Origin: Ktedonosporobacter rubrisoli
GTDB lineage: Bacteria > Chloroflexota > Ktedonobacteria > Ktedonobacterales > Ktedonobacteraceae
NCBI RefSeq assembly: GCF_004208415.1
Contig: NZ_CP035758.1
Location: 5,518,001-5,582,000 of the forward strand
Length of the DNA: 64,000 nt
Reading direction: 5' to 3'
Shown in pieces: positions 1 to 9,190 of this stretch; position 1 is the stretch's first letter; the number at the start of each line of letters is the position of its first letter. The position numbers and the translations under genes were made by a program. The notes beneath the pieces were generated by a model, which was not told the origin of the DNA, did not search any database, and was given only the letters and a program-made list of their open reading frames with translations.

Positions 1-414
1 TTGTGAGATGATCTTTTCCATGGTCTGCCAGCCTTCGGCATGCTCCCAGAGGATGATGCGCATGATACGCGGATGCTCTTGCATGTAGTCGATCATCGTT
101 CCAACTGCAGTTTTGAGCAAGGCCCTGAATTTATCGGCCTCCACGAGCATGCTTTCGTCCTCAAGCAAGCGGGTATAGACGCCTCTCTGTAGCGCGCTTA
201 CTTCACTATCGGCGCGCCTGAGCACTTCAACGTAGAGACCAAGCTTATCGCCGAAGTAACGAAAGATCAGGGTCTTGTTGTAGCCCGAAACTTCAGCAAT
301 CGTATCGACGCGCGCACCATCATAGCCATGTTCGGCAAAGACAGCTTCGGCCGCCGCGAGAATGGCCGCGCGCGTCTTCTCGCTCCTCCGCTTGCCTGTT
401 TCCGGCATCTCCAT
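1..414 (-). CDS. TetR/AcrR-family transcriptional regulator (C-terminus cut by window edge)
   Basis: Reading from the ATG at 414, the frame stays open to the window edge (138 codons). The N-terminus carries a typical TetR helix-turn-helix: residues 13-25 give an AAILAAAEAVFAE helix, followed by DTIAEVSGYNKTLIFRYFGDKLGLY (about 41-65), the recognition helix and its capping tyrosine. The remaining part is the start of the variable ligand-binding domain. The start is supported by GGAGAGGAGAGGAGA immediately upstream; an ATG two codons in (408) is also possible. It lies 130 bases downstream of the PEP-hydrolase-like gene on the same strand, so it could regulate that operon or something outside the window; the ligand cannot be told from the sequence. 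Confidence 0.9.
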   Translation of the reverse strand, partial: MEMPETGKRRSEKTRAAILAAAEAVFAEHGYDGARVDTIAEVSGYNKTLIFRYFGDKLGLYVEVLRRADSEVSALQRGVYTRLLEDESMLVEADKFRALLKTAVGTMIDYMQEHPRIMRIILWEHAEGWQTMEKIISQ

Positions 415-545
415 TCTCCTCTCCTCTCCTATTGTAACCAGATAGTTACGATTATAGCGAGAGAGCATAGATGTGTCAAGGAAAACGTAAGGAGAGGCAG
501 CCAGCGAGCAAGCAAAATATGCAGCCTGCTCGCCGACGATACAAT

Positions 546-1370
546 TTAGCTATGCTTGATCTGTTTAAAGCGGCGCGTATTCTCAGTAATTGCCACTTCT
601 GTAGGAAGGCGCTCCATACTGGATGCTCCGAAGAAGCCCACCACGCCGCGCGTACGTTGTAGCACATAAGCTGCGTCTTCGGGCTCGGCGATCGGGCCAC
701 CATGGCAAAGCACAAGAATATCCGATTTCACCTGCTTAGCGGCATCATGCATGGCCTGGACTCGCTTCACGGCCTCATCCAGAGTGAGCGCCGTATGTGC
801 TCCTATTGAGCCCTTGGTAGTCAGGCCCATATGTGGCACCAGAACATCGGCCCCGGCCTGAGCCATAGCGCGCGCCTCCTCTTCGTTGAAGACATAAGGC
901 GCTGTGAGCAAATCCAGCTCATGAGCCTGGCGGATCATATCGACTTCAAGTCCAAAGCCCATTCCGGTTTCCTCAAGATTCTGCCGGAACACACCGTCCA
1001 TCAGACCAACTGTCGGAAAGTTCTGCACGCCAGCAAAGCCCATCTCTTTGAGCTGCTTTAAGAAATAGGGCATCACTCTGAACGGATCGGTCCCACACAC
1101 GCCGGCCAGCACCGGCGTCAGTTTGACAACTGGCAGCACCTCATTAGCCATCTCTACGACAATTGCATTGGCATCGCCATAAGGGAGCAAGCCTGCCAGC
1201 GAACCTCGCCCGGCCATGCGATAGCGACCGGAATTATAGATGATGATCAGGTCAACCCCGCCGGCCTCGACACATTTGGCCGAAAGACCTGTACCAGCCC
1301 CCGCCCCGATAATGACGCCTCCCTTGCTCACTGTAGCCTGCAGCCGGTCTAGAGCTTCTTTTCTGTTCAC
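546..1370 (-). CDS. PEP-hydrolase-like TIM-barrel protein
   Basis: A 274-residue protein of the phosphoenolpyruvate hydrolase-like TIM-barrel family (called TIM-barrel signal transduction protein in some databases). Visible landmarks are the N-terminal GAGAGTGLSAKCVEAGG segment, IYNSGRYRMAGRGSLAGL and, near the C-terminus, LCHGGPIAEPEDA and GFFGASSMERLP. It starts with GTG behind AGGAGG-TAGCAA, and that GTG overlaps the stop codon of the upstream Tm-1-like gene by four bases, so the two are translationally coupled. The same two families are found fused or adjacent in many bacteria and fungi, which supports a joint function. The physiological reaction is not established for the family; a catabolic or hydrolase role is inference. 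Confidence 0.85.
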   Translation of the reverse strand: MNRKEALDRLQATVSKGGVIIGAGAGTGLSAKCVEAGGVDLIIIYNSGRYRMAGRGSLAGLLPYGDANAIVVEMANEVLPVVKLTPVLAGVCGTDPFRVMPYFLKQLKEMGFAGVQNFPTVGLMDGVFRQNLEETGMGFGLEVDMIRQAHELDLLTAPYVFNEEEARAMAQAGADVLVPHMGLTTKGSIGAHTALTLDEAVKRVQAMHDAAKQVKSDILVLCHGGPIAEPEDAAYVLQRTRGVVGFFGASSMERLPTEVAITENTRRFKQIKHS

Positions 1371-2617
1371 TTGCTACCTCCTGTTTGCTGCGCCTGTCCC
1401 GCGCGCTCATGAATATACATGATCAGGCGCTGGGCCATAGCCTGGGCAAAACGTGGATCATTGATATCCATATCCAGCTCATGAATTTCAATACTTGACT
1501 TCAAACCACCCTTGAGCTCATTGATTAAGGCTTGATCGGCATCGGGATCGTAGAAGGCCTGCCCCTGGATATCGATCAGGGAAACGCCGCGCAAGGGAAT
1601 AAACAGGGCTACCGGCCCTTTAGCCTGATTCAGCTTCTGGGCGATAATATGGCCTAGCTTTGCACATTCGGCAGGCGTGGTACGCATCAAAGTAACCGTG
1701 GGATTGTGCTTATAGAGCTTGCGGTGACGAAACTTCTCGGGCACGCTCTCCAGCGGCCCAAAATTCACCATATCCAAGGCGCCCAGAGAGACAACCTGGG
1801 GAAGAGCATGCTTGCCCGCCGCTTCCAGGCGATCGGGTCCCGCGCTCAATACACCGCCAACCAGTTCATCGGCCAGCTCGGTAGTCGTGATATCCAGAAC
1901 CCCGGCCAGGAATCCGCCGTTAACAAGAGCTTCCATCGATCTGCCTCCCGTGCCGGTTGCATGGAAGACGAGCACCTCATAGCCGCGCTCCTCCAGATAT
2001 TGGCGGGCCTCGGTAACCGCAGGCGTAGTCACGCCAAACATGGTGGCCCCAATCAGCGGCTTTGCGTTAGGCGCTGGCTGAAAGGATGAATAGTTTTGAG
2101 CCATGCCAGCGATAGCCGCTGCTGCGTTCGACATAATGCGTTCGGAAATACGATTGATGCCGGCGATATCGACTACCGAATACATCATGGTGACATCCAC
2201 GGCTCCTACATAAGGCCGCGTATCGCCAGAGGCCAGAGTAGAAACCATAAGTTTTGGCACGCCAACGGGCAAAGCGCGCATCGCCTCGGTCGCCAGCGCC
2301 GAGCCGCCCGAGCCACCAAGACCCAAAATACCATGCAAGCGACCCTGCGCATATAGCTTGCGCACAATCGCCGTCGCACCATGCGCCATCGTCTCGACGG
2401 CAATACCGCGATCTCCCAGCGCCACCAGCTTCGCGATATCAGTGTTGACGGCCTTCGCCACCTCTTCGCGCGTGATATCGGGCTTCGTCAAGGGCTTTCC
2501 CTTGATGCCAGCATCGATAAGGATCACCTCGCAGCCAGCGTTTACAATATGCTGGCGCATATATTCATACTCAACACCCTTTGTATCAAGGGTGCCAAGC
2601 AAGACAACCGTAGCCAT
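1367..2617 (-). CDS. Tm-1-like ATP-binding domain protein (UPF0261)
   Basis: A 416-residue protein beginning MATVVLLGTLDTKGVEYEYM, the signature start of the Tm-1-like/UPF0261 family. Further family landmarks are GLGGSGGSALATEAMRALP, PKLMVSTLASGDTRPYVG, and the C-terminal IPLRGVSLIDIQGQ. The frame stays open for another 67 codons upstream, but the ATG at 2617 is chosen because AGGAAAGGATGGGCT precedes it and because the family begins there. In plants, Tm-1 binds ATP and inhibits tomato mosaic virus replication; the bacterial role is not settled. It is the first gene of a two-gene coupled operon with the TIM-barrel protein downstream, divergent from the acyl-CoA synthetase. Confidence 0.88.
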   Translation of the reverse strand: MATVVLLGTLDTKGVEYEYMRQHIVNAGCEVILIDAGIKGKPLTKPDITREEVAKAVNTDIAKLVALGDRGIAVETMAHGATAIVRKLYAQGRLHGILGLGGSGGSALATEAMRALPVGVPKLMVSTLASGDTRPYVGAVDVTMMYSVVDIAGINRISERIMSNAAAAIAGMAQNYSSFQPAPNAKPLIGATMFGVTTPAVTEARQYLEERGYEVLVFHATGTGGRSMEALVNGGFLAGVLDITTTELADELVGGVLSAGPDRLEAAGKHALPQVVSLGALDMVNFGPLESVPEKFRHRKLYKHNPTVTLMRTTPAECAKLGHIIAQKLNQAKGPVALFIPLRGVSLIDIQGQAFYDPDADQALINELKGGLKSSIEIHELDMDINDPRFAQAMAQRLIMYIHERAGQAQQTGGSK

Positions 2618-2864
2618 AGCCCATCCTTTCCTGAGGACAAGCAGAAAGCTGCTCGTCTGATATAATCCTAACTCAATGATACAAACGCAATGATGGCGAT
2701 AGCAAGTGAGCCATAGTTGCCTGCTCTCCTCTAGATAGAGATAGCTCTGGATAGAGCTAAAGAAAAGCAGTATAATGAAAACTACAAATACAAGCAGTGT
2801 TTTAAGACTTCCCAACAACCTCCAGAACTATTCAAAGGCGAGTTAAACCAGAAAGGACACTGAC

Positions 2865-4481
2865 ATGTCTGATAAAATGGTTGCACCTGAACTTTTTCGC
2901 CCACCCATCGCTTTCCCCGAGATCCCCTATGATCACTTATTACGCCGCTCGGCCGAACGGTACCCCGAGCATGTGGCCATTATTTATCACGACCTGAGCC
3001 TGACGTACCGCGAGATTGAAGCGATGGTCAACAGCATCGCCAATGGATTACGCGAGCTGGGCCTGGGCAAGGGCGATATTATCTGCTTATTTACCGTGAA
3101 CCGGCCAGAATACACTATTACGCTCAACGCGGCAGCAAGCATTGGCGCTGTAATCAGCCCCATGAATCCAGCGTACAAAGAGCGCGAGATCAGTTATCAG
3201 CTCGAAAACTGCGAAGCCAAAGCTATAGTGGTCTATCGCGAGCTGCTGCCAATCTTGCAGCATGTCTTAAGCCAGAAGACCTTCCCGCACTTACAGCATA
3301 TCATCGTGACCGGCAATAACGTACCTGAGAGCATGCCGCAGGCTATTCCTTTTGGCCAGCTTTTGCGCGCTTCCTCACCCCAGCGGCCACCCGCTGTCGA
3401 GATTCATGGCAACGATCTGTTAGCCCTGCCCTATTCATCAGGCACGACCGGATTGCCTAAGGGCACAATGCTCAGCCATCGCAACCTGACTACCAATCAT
3501 CTCCAATTTCTTACTGCCACACGTATTACCTCAACCGACAGGACTATCATTTTCCTGCCCATGTATCATATCTACGGTGTCATGCTGACAGGCATTTTCC
3601 TGGCCGCCGGAGGCACACAGATCTTACTTGAACGCTTCGATATGGAGCGCACCCTTCAGCTCTGTGAGCAGTATGGCGTGACCTGGTTTTTTGCTGTCCC
3701 GCCAATTATTCTAGGCCTGGCCAATACAACTGATTTGAGCCGTATGCGCAGCGTCAAGTATCTCATGAACGCCGCGGCGCCTATTCCCGTCGATCCAGCG
3801 CGCAAATTTCAAGAACGCACAGGCATTCCTATCGTCCAGGGCTATGGCCTGACTGAGAGTTCTCCCGATACGCATTTTTCTCCTCTGGACCCGGCACGCA
3901 TCCGTCTGGATAGCGCGGGCATGATTGTGCATAATACCGAGCAGAAAATCGTCGATATCGAGACGGGCGAACGCGAATTGCCTCCCGGCGAGGATGGTGA
4001 GATTGTGGTACGCGGACCACAGGTGATGCTTGGCTACTGGAAAGATCCCGAGGAAACGGCGCGCGTATTGCGCGATGGCTGGCTCTATACCGGCGATATT
4101 GGACACGTAGATGCTGATGGCCAGACCTATATTGTGGATCGCAAGAAAGAAATGATCAAGTATAAGGCCTTCAGTATCGCCCCCGCCGAGTTAGAGTCGC
4201 TCTTGCTTGAGCATCCCGCCGTCCAGGACGCCGCAGTGATCGGCATCCCCGACGATGAGGCGGGGCAGGTTCCCAAGAGCTTTGTAGTTCTGCGCGCCGG
4301 CCAGCAGGCCAGCCCCGCAGAGCTCATTTCCTTTGTTAATAGCAAGCTAGCGGGCTATAAGAAGCTTCACGCCATTGAGTTTATTGAGGCGATTCCCAAA
4401 GTTGCTTCGGGCAAGATCTTGCGCAGGGAATTGCAGGCCCGTGAGCAGGCCCGCCGCGCGGCTCCCCAGGGCCATGCCTGA
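2865..4481 (+). CDS. AMP-dependent acyl-CoA synthetase/ligase (4-coumarate/fatty-acid CoA ligase type)
   Basis: A 538-residue member of the ANL superfamily that activates a carboxylic acid with ATP and transfers it to CoA. The P-loop YSSGTTGLPKGTM is at about residues 190-202, followed by YGLTESSPDTHF, the hinge region GWLYTGDIG, VDRKKEMIKYKAFSIAPAELE, and the C-terminal catalytic lysine in KVASGKILRREL. Length and motifs match 4-coumarate:CoA ligase-like and long-chain fatty acid ligases. The exact acid substrate cannot be assigned. GAAAGGACACTGAC precedes the ATG. It is transcribed divergently from the Tm-1-like operon and converges with the PPK2 gene, whose stop codon is only 11 bases from its own. 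Confidence 0.92.
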   Translation: MSDKMVAPELFRPPIAFPEIPYDHLLRRSAERYPEHVAIIYHDLSLTYREIEAMVNSIANGLRELGLGKGDIICLFTVNRPEYTITLNAAASIGAVISPMNPAYKEREISYQLENCEAKAIVVYRELLPILQHVLSQKTFPHLQHIIVTGNNVPESMPQAIPFGQLLRASSPQRPPAVEIHGNDLLALPYSSGTTGLPKGTMLSHRNLTTNHLQFLTATRITSTDRTIIFLPMYHIYGVMLTGIFLAAGGTQILLERFDMERTLQLCEQYGVTWFFAVPPIILGLANTTDLSRMRSVKYLMNAAAPIPVDPARKFQERTGIPIVQGYGLTESSPDTHFSPLDPARIRLDSAGMIVHNTEQKIVDIETGERELPPGEDGEIVVRGPQVMLGYWKDPEETARVLRDGWLYTGDIGHVDADGQTYIVDRKKEMIKYKAFSIAPAELESLLLEHPAVQDAAVIGIPDDEAGQVPKSFVVLRAGQQASPAELISFVNSKLAGYKKLHAIEFIEAIPKVASGKILRRELQAREQARRAAPQGHA

Positions 4482-4492
4482 TTAATAACCAA

Positions 4493-5329
4493 TTACTTGT
4501 GCGCTTCTTTACGCATCTGCCGCAGTTCCGCAAGGGCCTGGCGACCACGCTTCTCTAGATCGGCCTGCCATTCGTCCTTATAGCCGCGCAAGACATGAAC
4601 TAGCGTATGCGCAATTGCCAGATTACGGTACCACTTGTGATTGGCGGGCACAATATACCAGGGAGCCTTGTCGGTGCTGCACTTGCTCAGTGCCACCTCG
4701 TAGGCTTTCTGGTACTCATCCCAATACGCGCGCTCCTTCCAATCGCCGACCGCAACCTTCCAGGCTTTATCTTTATCCTTTTCGCGAGCCAGTAGCCGCT
4801 GCTCTTGCTCATCCTTGCTGATATGCAGAAAAAATTTCAAAACTATAGTTTTATTATCAACTAATAGCTTCTCGAAGTGTTTGATCTCTTTATAGCGCTT
4901 TGTCCATACTTCTTCCGGCACCAGGTTATGCACGCGCACAACCAGCACATCTTCATAGTATGAGCGATTAAAGATCGTCAGCGCACCCCTGCCCGGCGTA
5001 ACCTTATGAGCGCGCCAGAGAAAATCATGGCTGGCCTCTTCCTCGGTCGGCACCTTAAAGGCCTGGACTGCACAGCCCTGGGGATTCACATGCGAAAAGA
5101 CATGTCGAATAGTCCCATCCTTGCCGCTGGTATCCATGCCCTGCAAGATTAGCAGTAAGCTATGGTGATGTGCGGCCCACATCAATTCTTGCAGGCCATC
5201 CAGCTCTGCGCCTAACTTATCAAGCTCCTCTTTGGCCTCGCTATGGCTTGTATTCTTCGCGGTATAATCAGGATCATAATCCGCCAGCCTCACCTCGCTA
5301 CCTTCTGCAACTTTCCAAGCAAGCTCCAT
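4493..5329 (-). CDS. ppk2: Polyphosphate kinase 2 family phosphotransferase
   Basis: A 278-residue PPK2-family protein that transfers phosphate between polyphosphate and nucleotides. The Walker A segment GMDTSGKDGTIRHV is at about residues 64-77; the Walker B/arginine segment IFNRSYYEDVLVVRVH follows near 120, and the lid region LAREKDKDKAWK near 196. The single-domain layout resembles the PPK2-related subgroup using AMP/ADP, but direction and nucleotide preference cannot be read from sequence. The start at 5329 has AGGAG-CTGAGT in front; an in-frame ATG five codons earlier (5344) has no ribosome binding site. A Ppx/GppA-CHAD operon near 43-45 kb suggests active polyphosphate metabolism in this organism. 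Confidence 0.9.
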   Translation of the reverse strand: MELAWKVAEGSEVRLADYDPDYTAKNTSHSEAKEELDKLGAELDGLQELMWAAHHHSLLLILQGMDTSGKDGTIRHVFSHVNPQGCAVQAFKVPTEEEASHDFLWRAHKVTPGRGALTIFNRSYYEDVLVVRVHNLVPEEVWTKRYKEIKHFEKLLVDNKTIVLKFFLHISKDEQEQRLLAREKDKDKAWKVAVGDWKERAYWDEYQKAYEVALSKCSTDKAPWYIVPANHKWYRNLAIAHTLVHVLRGYKDEWQADLEKRGRQALAELRQMRKEAHK

Positions 5330-5570
5330 ACTCAGCTCCTTCAAAAAATAAAATAGCCCTACTCCACTATCATACTATGACGAATAGCCCTGCAGGCAAG
5401 ATGGCAAAATTTTGCGGCCTGGCTTGCTGCTCCTCGGGCCGCGACTGTCAGTGCCATACGTCCCCATACAGGCAAGCGTCTAACTTGCCCCAGTCTCGCA
5501 TATGATGGCTTCCGTCTCTCTGCAGAGCAAATGGGAGCGTCACTGCTACAGCGGCAAGCCCATAGCATCT

Positions 5571-6488
5571 CTAAGGATTATGCGATGGAGCGCTAATCCG
5601 CGTCATGTCGCGCGGATCAAGCCGATCGCGCACGGCGTCGCCAAGAATATTGAGGCTCAACACGACAATCACCACGGCTAGAGCCGGTCCAACCATCATC
5701 CAGGGATCGATAGGCAGAAATGTCTGAGCCTCACTGACCATCGCTCCCCACTCCGGGGTGGGTGGCGGAACACCGAGGCCGAGAAAGCTCAAGATCGATT
5801 CATCAAGGATGGCCAGCGAGATTGAGATGGTGGCCTGAACCAAGAGTGGGCTAACAATATTGGGGCAGATATGCCGCAACATAATCTTCCATGAGCCTGT
5901 ACCACAGGCCCGTGCCGCCGAAACATAGTCAAGTGACGCAACCTGCAAGGCCTGACCACGGGCGATACGGGCATAGATCGGTACACGTACCAGAGCCAGA
6001 GCCAGGGCTAGATTAATAACACTCGGTCCCAGGGCTGCCACAATGGCCAGGGCCAGAATCAGCGAAGGGAAGGATAACAAGGCATCAGTGATGATCGAGA
6101 CAAGCTGATCCACCCAGCCACGGAAATAGGCAGCCAGCAAGCCCAGCAGCGTACCACATATACCCCCCATAATAATGGTGGCCAGGCCTACTGATAACGA
6201 TATACGCGTCCCATAAATCACTCGACTCAATTGATCGCGCCCCAACGAATCGGTCCCCAGCAGATGAGCCATACTGGGACCCTGCGAGGCCACGGCCGGC
6301 TGATAGTCGGTTGGCGAGTAAGGGCTGAGCACAGGGGCAAAGATCGCGGCAACAATAAGGATAAGCAGAATCAGTCCACACCAGAAACGCGGGTCCTGCC
6401 TCAGTTCCTTGCGGATTATCCGCAGCCATCTTAAGCCTGTTCCCACAGATCCAAGCTCAGTCGGCTGAGCATCTTTACTATAGTCCAT
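5571..6488 (-). CDS. ABC transporter permease, DppC/OppC type
   Basis: A 305-residue inner-membrane permease. After a cytoplasmic N-terminus there is a first membrane helix (CGLILLILIVAAIFAPVLSPYSP), a periplasmic loop with the family segment HLLGTDSLGRDQLSRVIYG, then five further helices. The EAA-like coupling helix that contacts the ATPase is YVSAARACGTGSWKIMLRH with PNIVSPL. It ends at the typical DALGD/DAVRDRLDPRDM. AGGAG-TGACGT precedes the start. It is the third gene of the binding protein-DppB-DppC operon and is 17 bases after DppB. No ATP-binding subunits are encoded nearby, so they must be shared or encoded elsewhere. Confidence 0.93.
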   Translation of the reverse strand: MDYSKDAQPTELGSVGTGLRWLRIIRKELRQDPRFWCGLILLILIVAAIFAPVLSPYSPTDYQPAVASQGPSMAHLLGTDSLGRDQLSRVIYGTRISLSVGLATIIMGGICGTLLGLLAAYFRGWVDQLVSIITDALLSFPSLILALAIVAALGPSVINLALALALVRVPIYARIARGQALQVASLDYVSAARACGTGSWKIMLRHICPNIVSPLLVQATISISLAILDESILSFLGLGVPPPTPEWGAMVSEAQTFLPIDPWMMVGPALAVVIVVLSLNILGDAVRDRLDPRDMTRISAPSHNP

Positions 6489-6505
6489 ACGTCACTCCTG
6501 CGCTC

Positions 6506-7453
6506 CTACTTTTCCAGGCGAATACGTGGATCAAGCACCACATAACTTATGTCAACCAGCAAATTGGCGGCCATATACGAAAGGGCCGAGAGCAAAACCA
6601 CCCCCTGCACAACTGGATAATCCTTTGACATAATGCTTGTCACGGCAAGTTGACCGATGCCCGGCCAGAGGAAGATAGTTTCTACGACAACTGCCCCGGC
6701 CAGAATCGAACCGATCTGAATGCCCACAATCGTCAAGACGGGGATCAGAGCGTTACGCAGAGCATGCAGATAATAGACCCGCCTTTCCGCCAGACCCTTG
6801 GCCCGCGCCGTGCGTATATAGTCCTGGCTGAGCACCTCAACCATGCCCGCCTTAATCTGGCGCATATTGACGGCAACCGACCCCGCGCCCAGCGTGATCA
6901 TGGGCATGATAAGATCGCGTAAATTGCCCAGCGGATCATCGCTAAATGGCACATAGCCGCCCGGCGGAACAAAGCGCAAACCCACAGCAAAGAAGAAAAT
7001 CAGCAGCAGGCCCAGGACAAAGACCGGTATGGCGGTGCCTATCAGACTTGAGATGTTAACCAGCCAGTCAAGGAATGAGTTGCGGTGTGTGGCAGAATAA
7101 ATGCCCAGTGGAACTGCAAGAACCAGCGAAAAGAGCAGCGCCGCCAGCCCGAGCTCCAGGGTGACAGGGACGCGCTGCCAGAGCGCCTGCAATACAGGCT
7201 GCTGGAGCTGGATGGATTGCCCTAAATTGCCATGCACGGCCTGCCAGAGCCAGATGAAAAACTGGACCAGCAAGGGCTGATCCAGGCCCAATTGCTGGCG
7301 CAGCGCCCTCACCGCCTCTGGTGTTGCTTCCTCACCCAACAGAATGCGCGCAGGATCGCCAGGAACCAGGTGAATAATCATAAAGATGATAAAGCAAACA
7401 AGCAGGGCAACTGGAATGATAAAGAGAATGCGTCGCGCAAGATAGCGAGCCAC
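6506..7453 (-). CDS. ABC transporter permease, DppB/OppB type
   Basis: A 315-residue permease beginning MARYLARRILFIIPVALLVC, the standard DppB/OppB N-terminus, followed by HLVPGDPARILLGEEAT and five more membrane helices. The coupling motif is DYIRTARAKGLAERRVYYLHALRNALIP. The start is a GTG behind AAGGAG-CGCCATC. It pairs with the downstream DppC-type permease (17-base gap) and is preceded, 147 bases upstream, by the binding-protein gene; two hairpins in that gap probably set a lower transcript level for the permeases than for the binding protein. Substrate (oligopeptide, dipeptide, nickel, opine) cannot be decided. Confidence 0.93.
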   Translation of the reverse strand: MARYLARRILFIIPVALLVCFIIFMIIHLVPGDPARILLGEEATPEAVRALRQQLGLDQPLLVQFFIWLWQAVHGNLGQSIQLQQPVLQALWQRVPVTLELGLAALLFSLVLAVPLGIYSATHRNSFLDWLVNISSLIGTAIPVFVLGLLLIFFFAVGLRFVPPGGYVPFSDDPLGNLRDLIMPMITLGAGSVAVNMRQIKAGMVEVLSQDYIRTARAKGLAERRVYYLHALRNALIPVLTIVGIQIGSILAGAVVVETIFLWPGIGQLAVTSIMSKDYPVVQGVVLLSALSYMAANLLVDISYVVLDPRIRLEK

Positions 7454-7481
7454 GATGGCGCTCCTTATCCATAAACAACTA

Positions 7482-7520
7482 TTGAGAGAAACAGGAAAGC
7501 TTCTCCTGTTTCCCTCTCAA
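7482..7520 (-). terminator. Hairpin between binding-protein and permease genes
   Basis: Arms TTGAGAGAAACAGGA (7482-7496) and its near-complement TCCTGTTTCCCTCTCAA (7504-7520) form a long stem with a two-base bulge. It lies in the 147-base gap between the binding protein gene and the DppB gene, both on the minus strand, and so acts as an RNA-stabilising or attenuating element. There is no clean U-run, so stabilisation of the upstream mRNA is as likely as termination. Confidence 0.5.
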
Positions 7521-7547
7521 GCGGGGTTGCAAGTTGATCTCGTATAT

Positions 7548-7573
7548 AGCCCTCATCTGTCATAATGAGGGCT
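7548..7573. terminator. Second hairpin in the same operon gap
   Basis: A perfect 9-bp stem AGCCCTCAT / ATGAGGGCT with an 8-base loop, 27 bases after the stop codon of the binding-protein gene on the minus strand. Together with the hairpin at 7482-7520 it forms a tandem block. On the plus strand it is followed by TTTCT; on the minus strand no U-run is seen. Confidence 0.5.
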
Positions 7574-7600
7574 TTCTAACATTTCTTACAGCCGAACAGT

Positions 7601-9190
7601 CTAGATGTGGACCTGGGAGAAATCCAGGGTTCCAGTCGGCAACAAGGTGAAATTTTGGATATTGGTAGTTGTCGCCTGGATGTTTACGCCGTGATAGAGG
7701 AAGACGTAGGGAGCATCCTGCATAATCAACTGCTGGGCCTTTGTGTAGTCTTCAGTACGCTTGGTCTGATCGCTGACGGCGCGCGCATCCTCAAGTAGGG
7801 TATCCACCTGGCTATTCGAATACTGCATATCGTTGAAGCCACCACCAGTATGGAACCAGGCATAGATATTGCCATCAGGATCAGGTCGTCCGCTCCAGCC
7901 GAGCAAGGCCGCCTGGAAATTGTGGGATTGGGTATCGGAAAGCAGAGCGGCAAAGGTCTCTTGCTTGATCGTAGCGGTAATGCCAACCTTGGCCAGCTGA
8001 GCGGCAAAAAACTGAGCAATCTGCGAGTTGAGCGGCGAGTTACCGGGAATCAGCAGCGAGAAAGAGACGGTACCAGAGATACCGGCCTGGGTCAGCTCGG
8101 CCTTCGCCTTATCTGTATTGTGCGTGTAAGGCGCAAAATCCTTATCGTAGGCCCAGCTTGCCGACGAGAATGGCCCGTTCGCCACTACGCCAACATTTTT
8201 CAGGGCACTCGTCACGATCTCTTCGCGATTCGTAGCCCATTCGATAGCCCGGCGCACGTGTTCATTGTTCAAGGGCGCTACTTTCGTATTGAGCATGATG
8301 CCATAGAAGCTCAAGCCAGGCTGCTGCTTATAGACAAGACTGGGATTCGATTTTGCCGAGGCAACGTAGTTAGGATCGACTGTATCGGCAACGTTGATTG
8401 TGCCGGTCTGGAGATTCGAGAACTCTACATTTCCATTGGTGATTGGACGAAAACGTACAGACTGCAGATACGGCAACTTATTGCCCTGGCTATCCTTCTG
8501 CCAGTAATCGGGGTTGCGCTTGACCGTTAGATGATCGCTCTTTACCCACTCGGAAAACATAAATGGCCCGCTTCCGGCCGAAGTTGGCGCGATGGCCAGC
8601 TTTGCCCCGAGCTTTTTGACAGCCGCCGGCGAGAGCATCATACCCGCGCGGTCAGTCAGGGTCGCCAGCAGGGGAGAGAAGGGAGCTTTCAAATCAAACT
8701 GGACGTGAGAAGCATCAACTGCCTGCACGCTTTTTACATCCGAGATCTCGCTATGCCTTGGCGAGGCTGCATCGGAGAGAATCCGATTGATGTTAAAGAC
8801 GACGGCCTCGGCGTTAAAGGGGGTGCCATCCTGGAACTTTACATCTGTACGCAAGGTAAAGACCAGTTGCGTTGGCGATTTATACGTCCAGGAACTGGCT
8901 AAATCAGGCACAATCTGATTCTGCGCATTGAGCTTTACCAATGTATCGTACAAGTTTAACATGACCTGGCGATCCACCAGGGCCGTCGATTTCACGGGGT
9001 CAAGCGTGACCACATCAGCATTTAAACCCACACTGATATCACCGCCAACCTTTGAGCCGGAGCTAGATGAGGATGGGCCAGGACTTCCCCCACCACAAGC
9101 TGCGAGAAATACAAACAGAATAAGGACGACAGCTACACATAAATAACGGGGAGAAAATTTCCATGAAAGCTGTTCGAAGTGGTCCCTCAT
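7601..9190 (-). CDS. ABC transporter substrate-binding lipoprotein, solute-binding family 5
   Basis: A 529-residue extracellular peptide-type binding protein. A membrane-spanning signal (VAVVLILFVFLAACGGG) ends in a lipobox with the lipidated Cys at residue 32, followed by a Gly/Ser-rich tether. The mature protein shows the family-5 pattern: VTLDPVKSTALVDRQVMLNLYDTL, LVFTLRTDVKFQDGTPFNAEAVVF, VKRNPDYWQKD, and EHVRRAIEWATNREEIV. AGGAGGGACCGCTT precedes the ATG. It is the first gene of a minus-strand operon with the two permeases downstream and binds an unidentified oligopeptide or related solute at the outer face of the membrane. Confidence 0.93.
   Translation of the reverse strand: MRDHFEQLSWKFSPRYLCVAVVLILFVFLAACGGGSPGPSSSSSGSKVGGDISVGLNADVVTLDPVKSTALVDRQVMLNLYDTLVKLNAQNQIVPDLASSWTYKSPTQLVFTLRTDVKFQDGTPFNAEAVVFNINRILSDAASPRHSEISDVKSVQAVDASHVQFDLKAPFSPLLATLTDRAGMMLSPAAVKKLGAKLAIAPTSAGSGPFMFSEWVKSDHLTVKRNPDYWQKDSQGNKLPYLQSVRFRPITNGNVEFSNLQTGTINVADTVDPNYVASAKSNPSLVYKQQPGLSFYGIMLNTKVAPLNNEHVRRAIEWATNREEIVTSALKNVGVVANGPFSSASWAYDKDFAPYTHNTDKAKAELTQAGISGTVSFSLLIPGNSPLNSQIAQFFAAQLAKVGITATIKQETFAALLSDTQSHNFQAALLGWSGRPDPDGNIYAWFHTGGGFNDMQYSNSQVDTLLEDARAVSDQTKRTEDYTKAQQLIMQDAPYVFLYHGVNIQATTTNIQNFTLLPTGTLDFSQVHI

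Noticed and set aside
5359..5568. 69-codon minus-strand frame between PPK2 and the ABC permease gene
   Set aside because: Cys/Arg-rich random-looking composition and no ribosome binding site; treated as noncoding.
7850..8530. 226-codon plus-strand frame
   Set aside because: Antisense shadow of the first family-5 binding protein gene.
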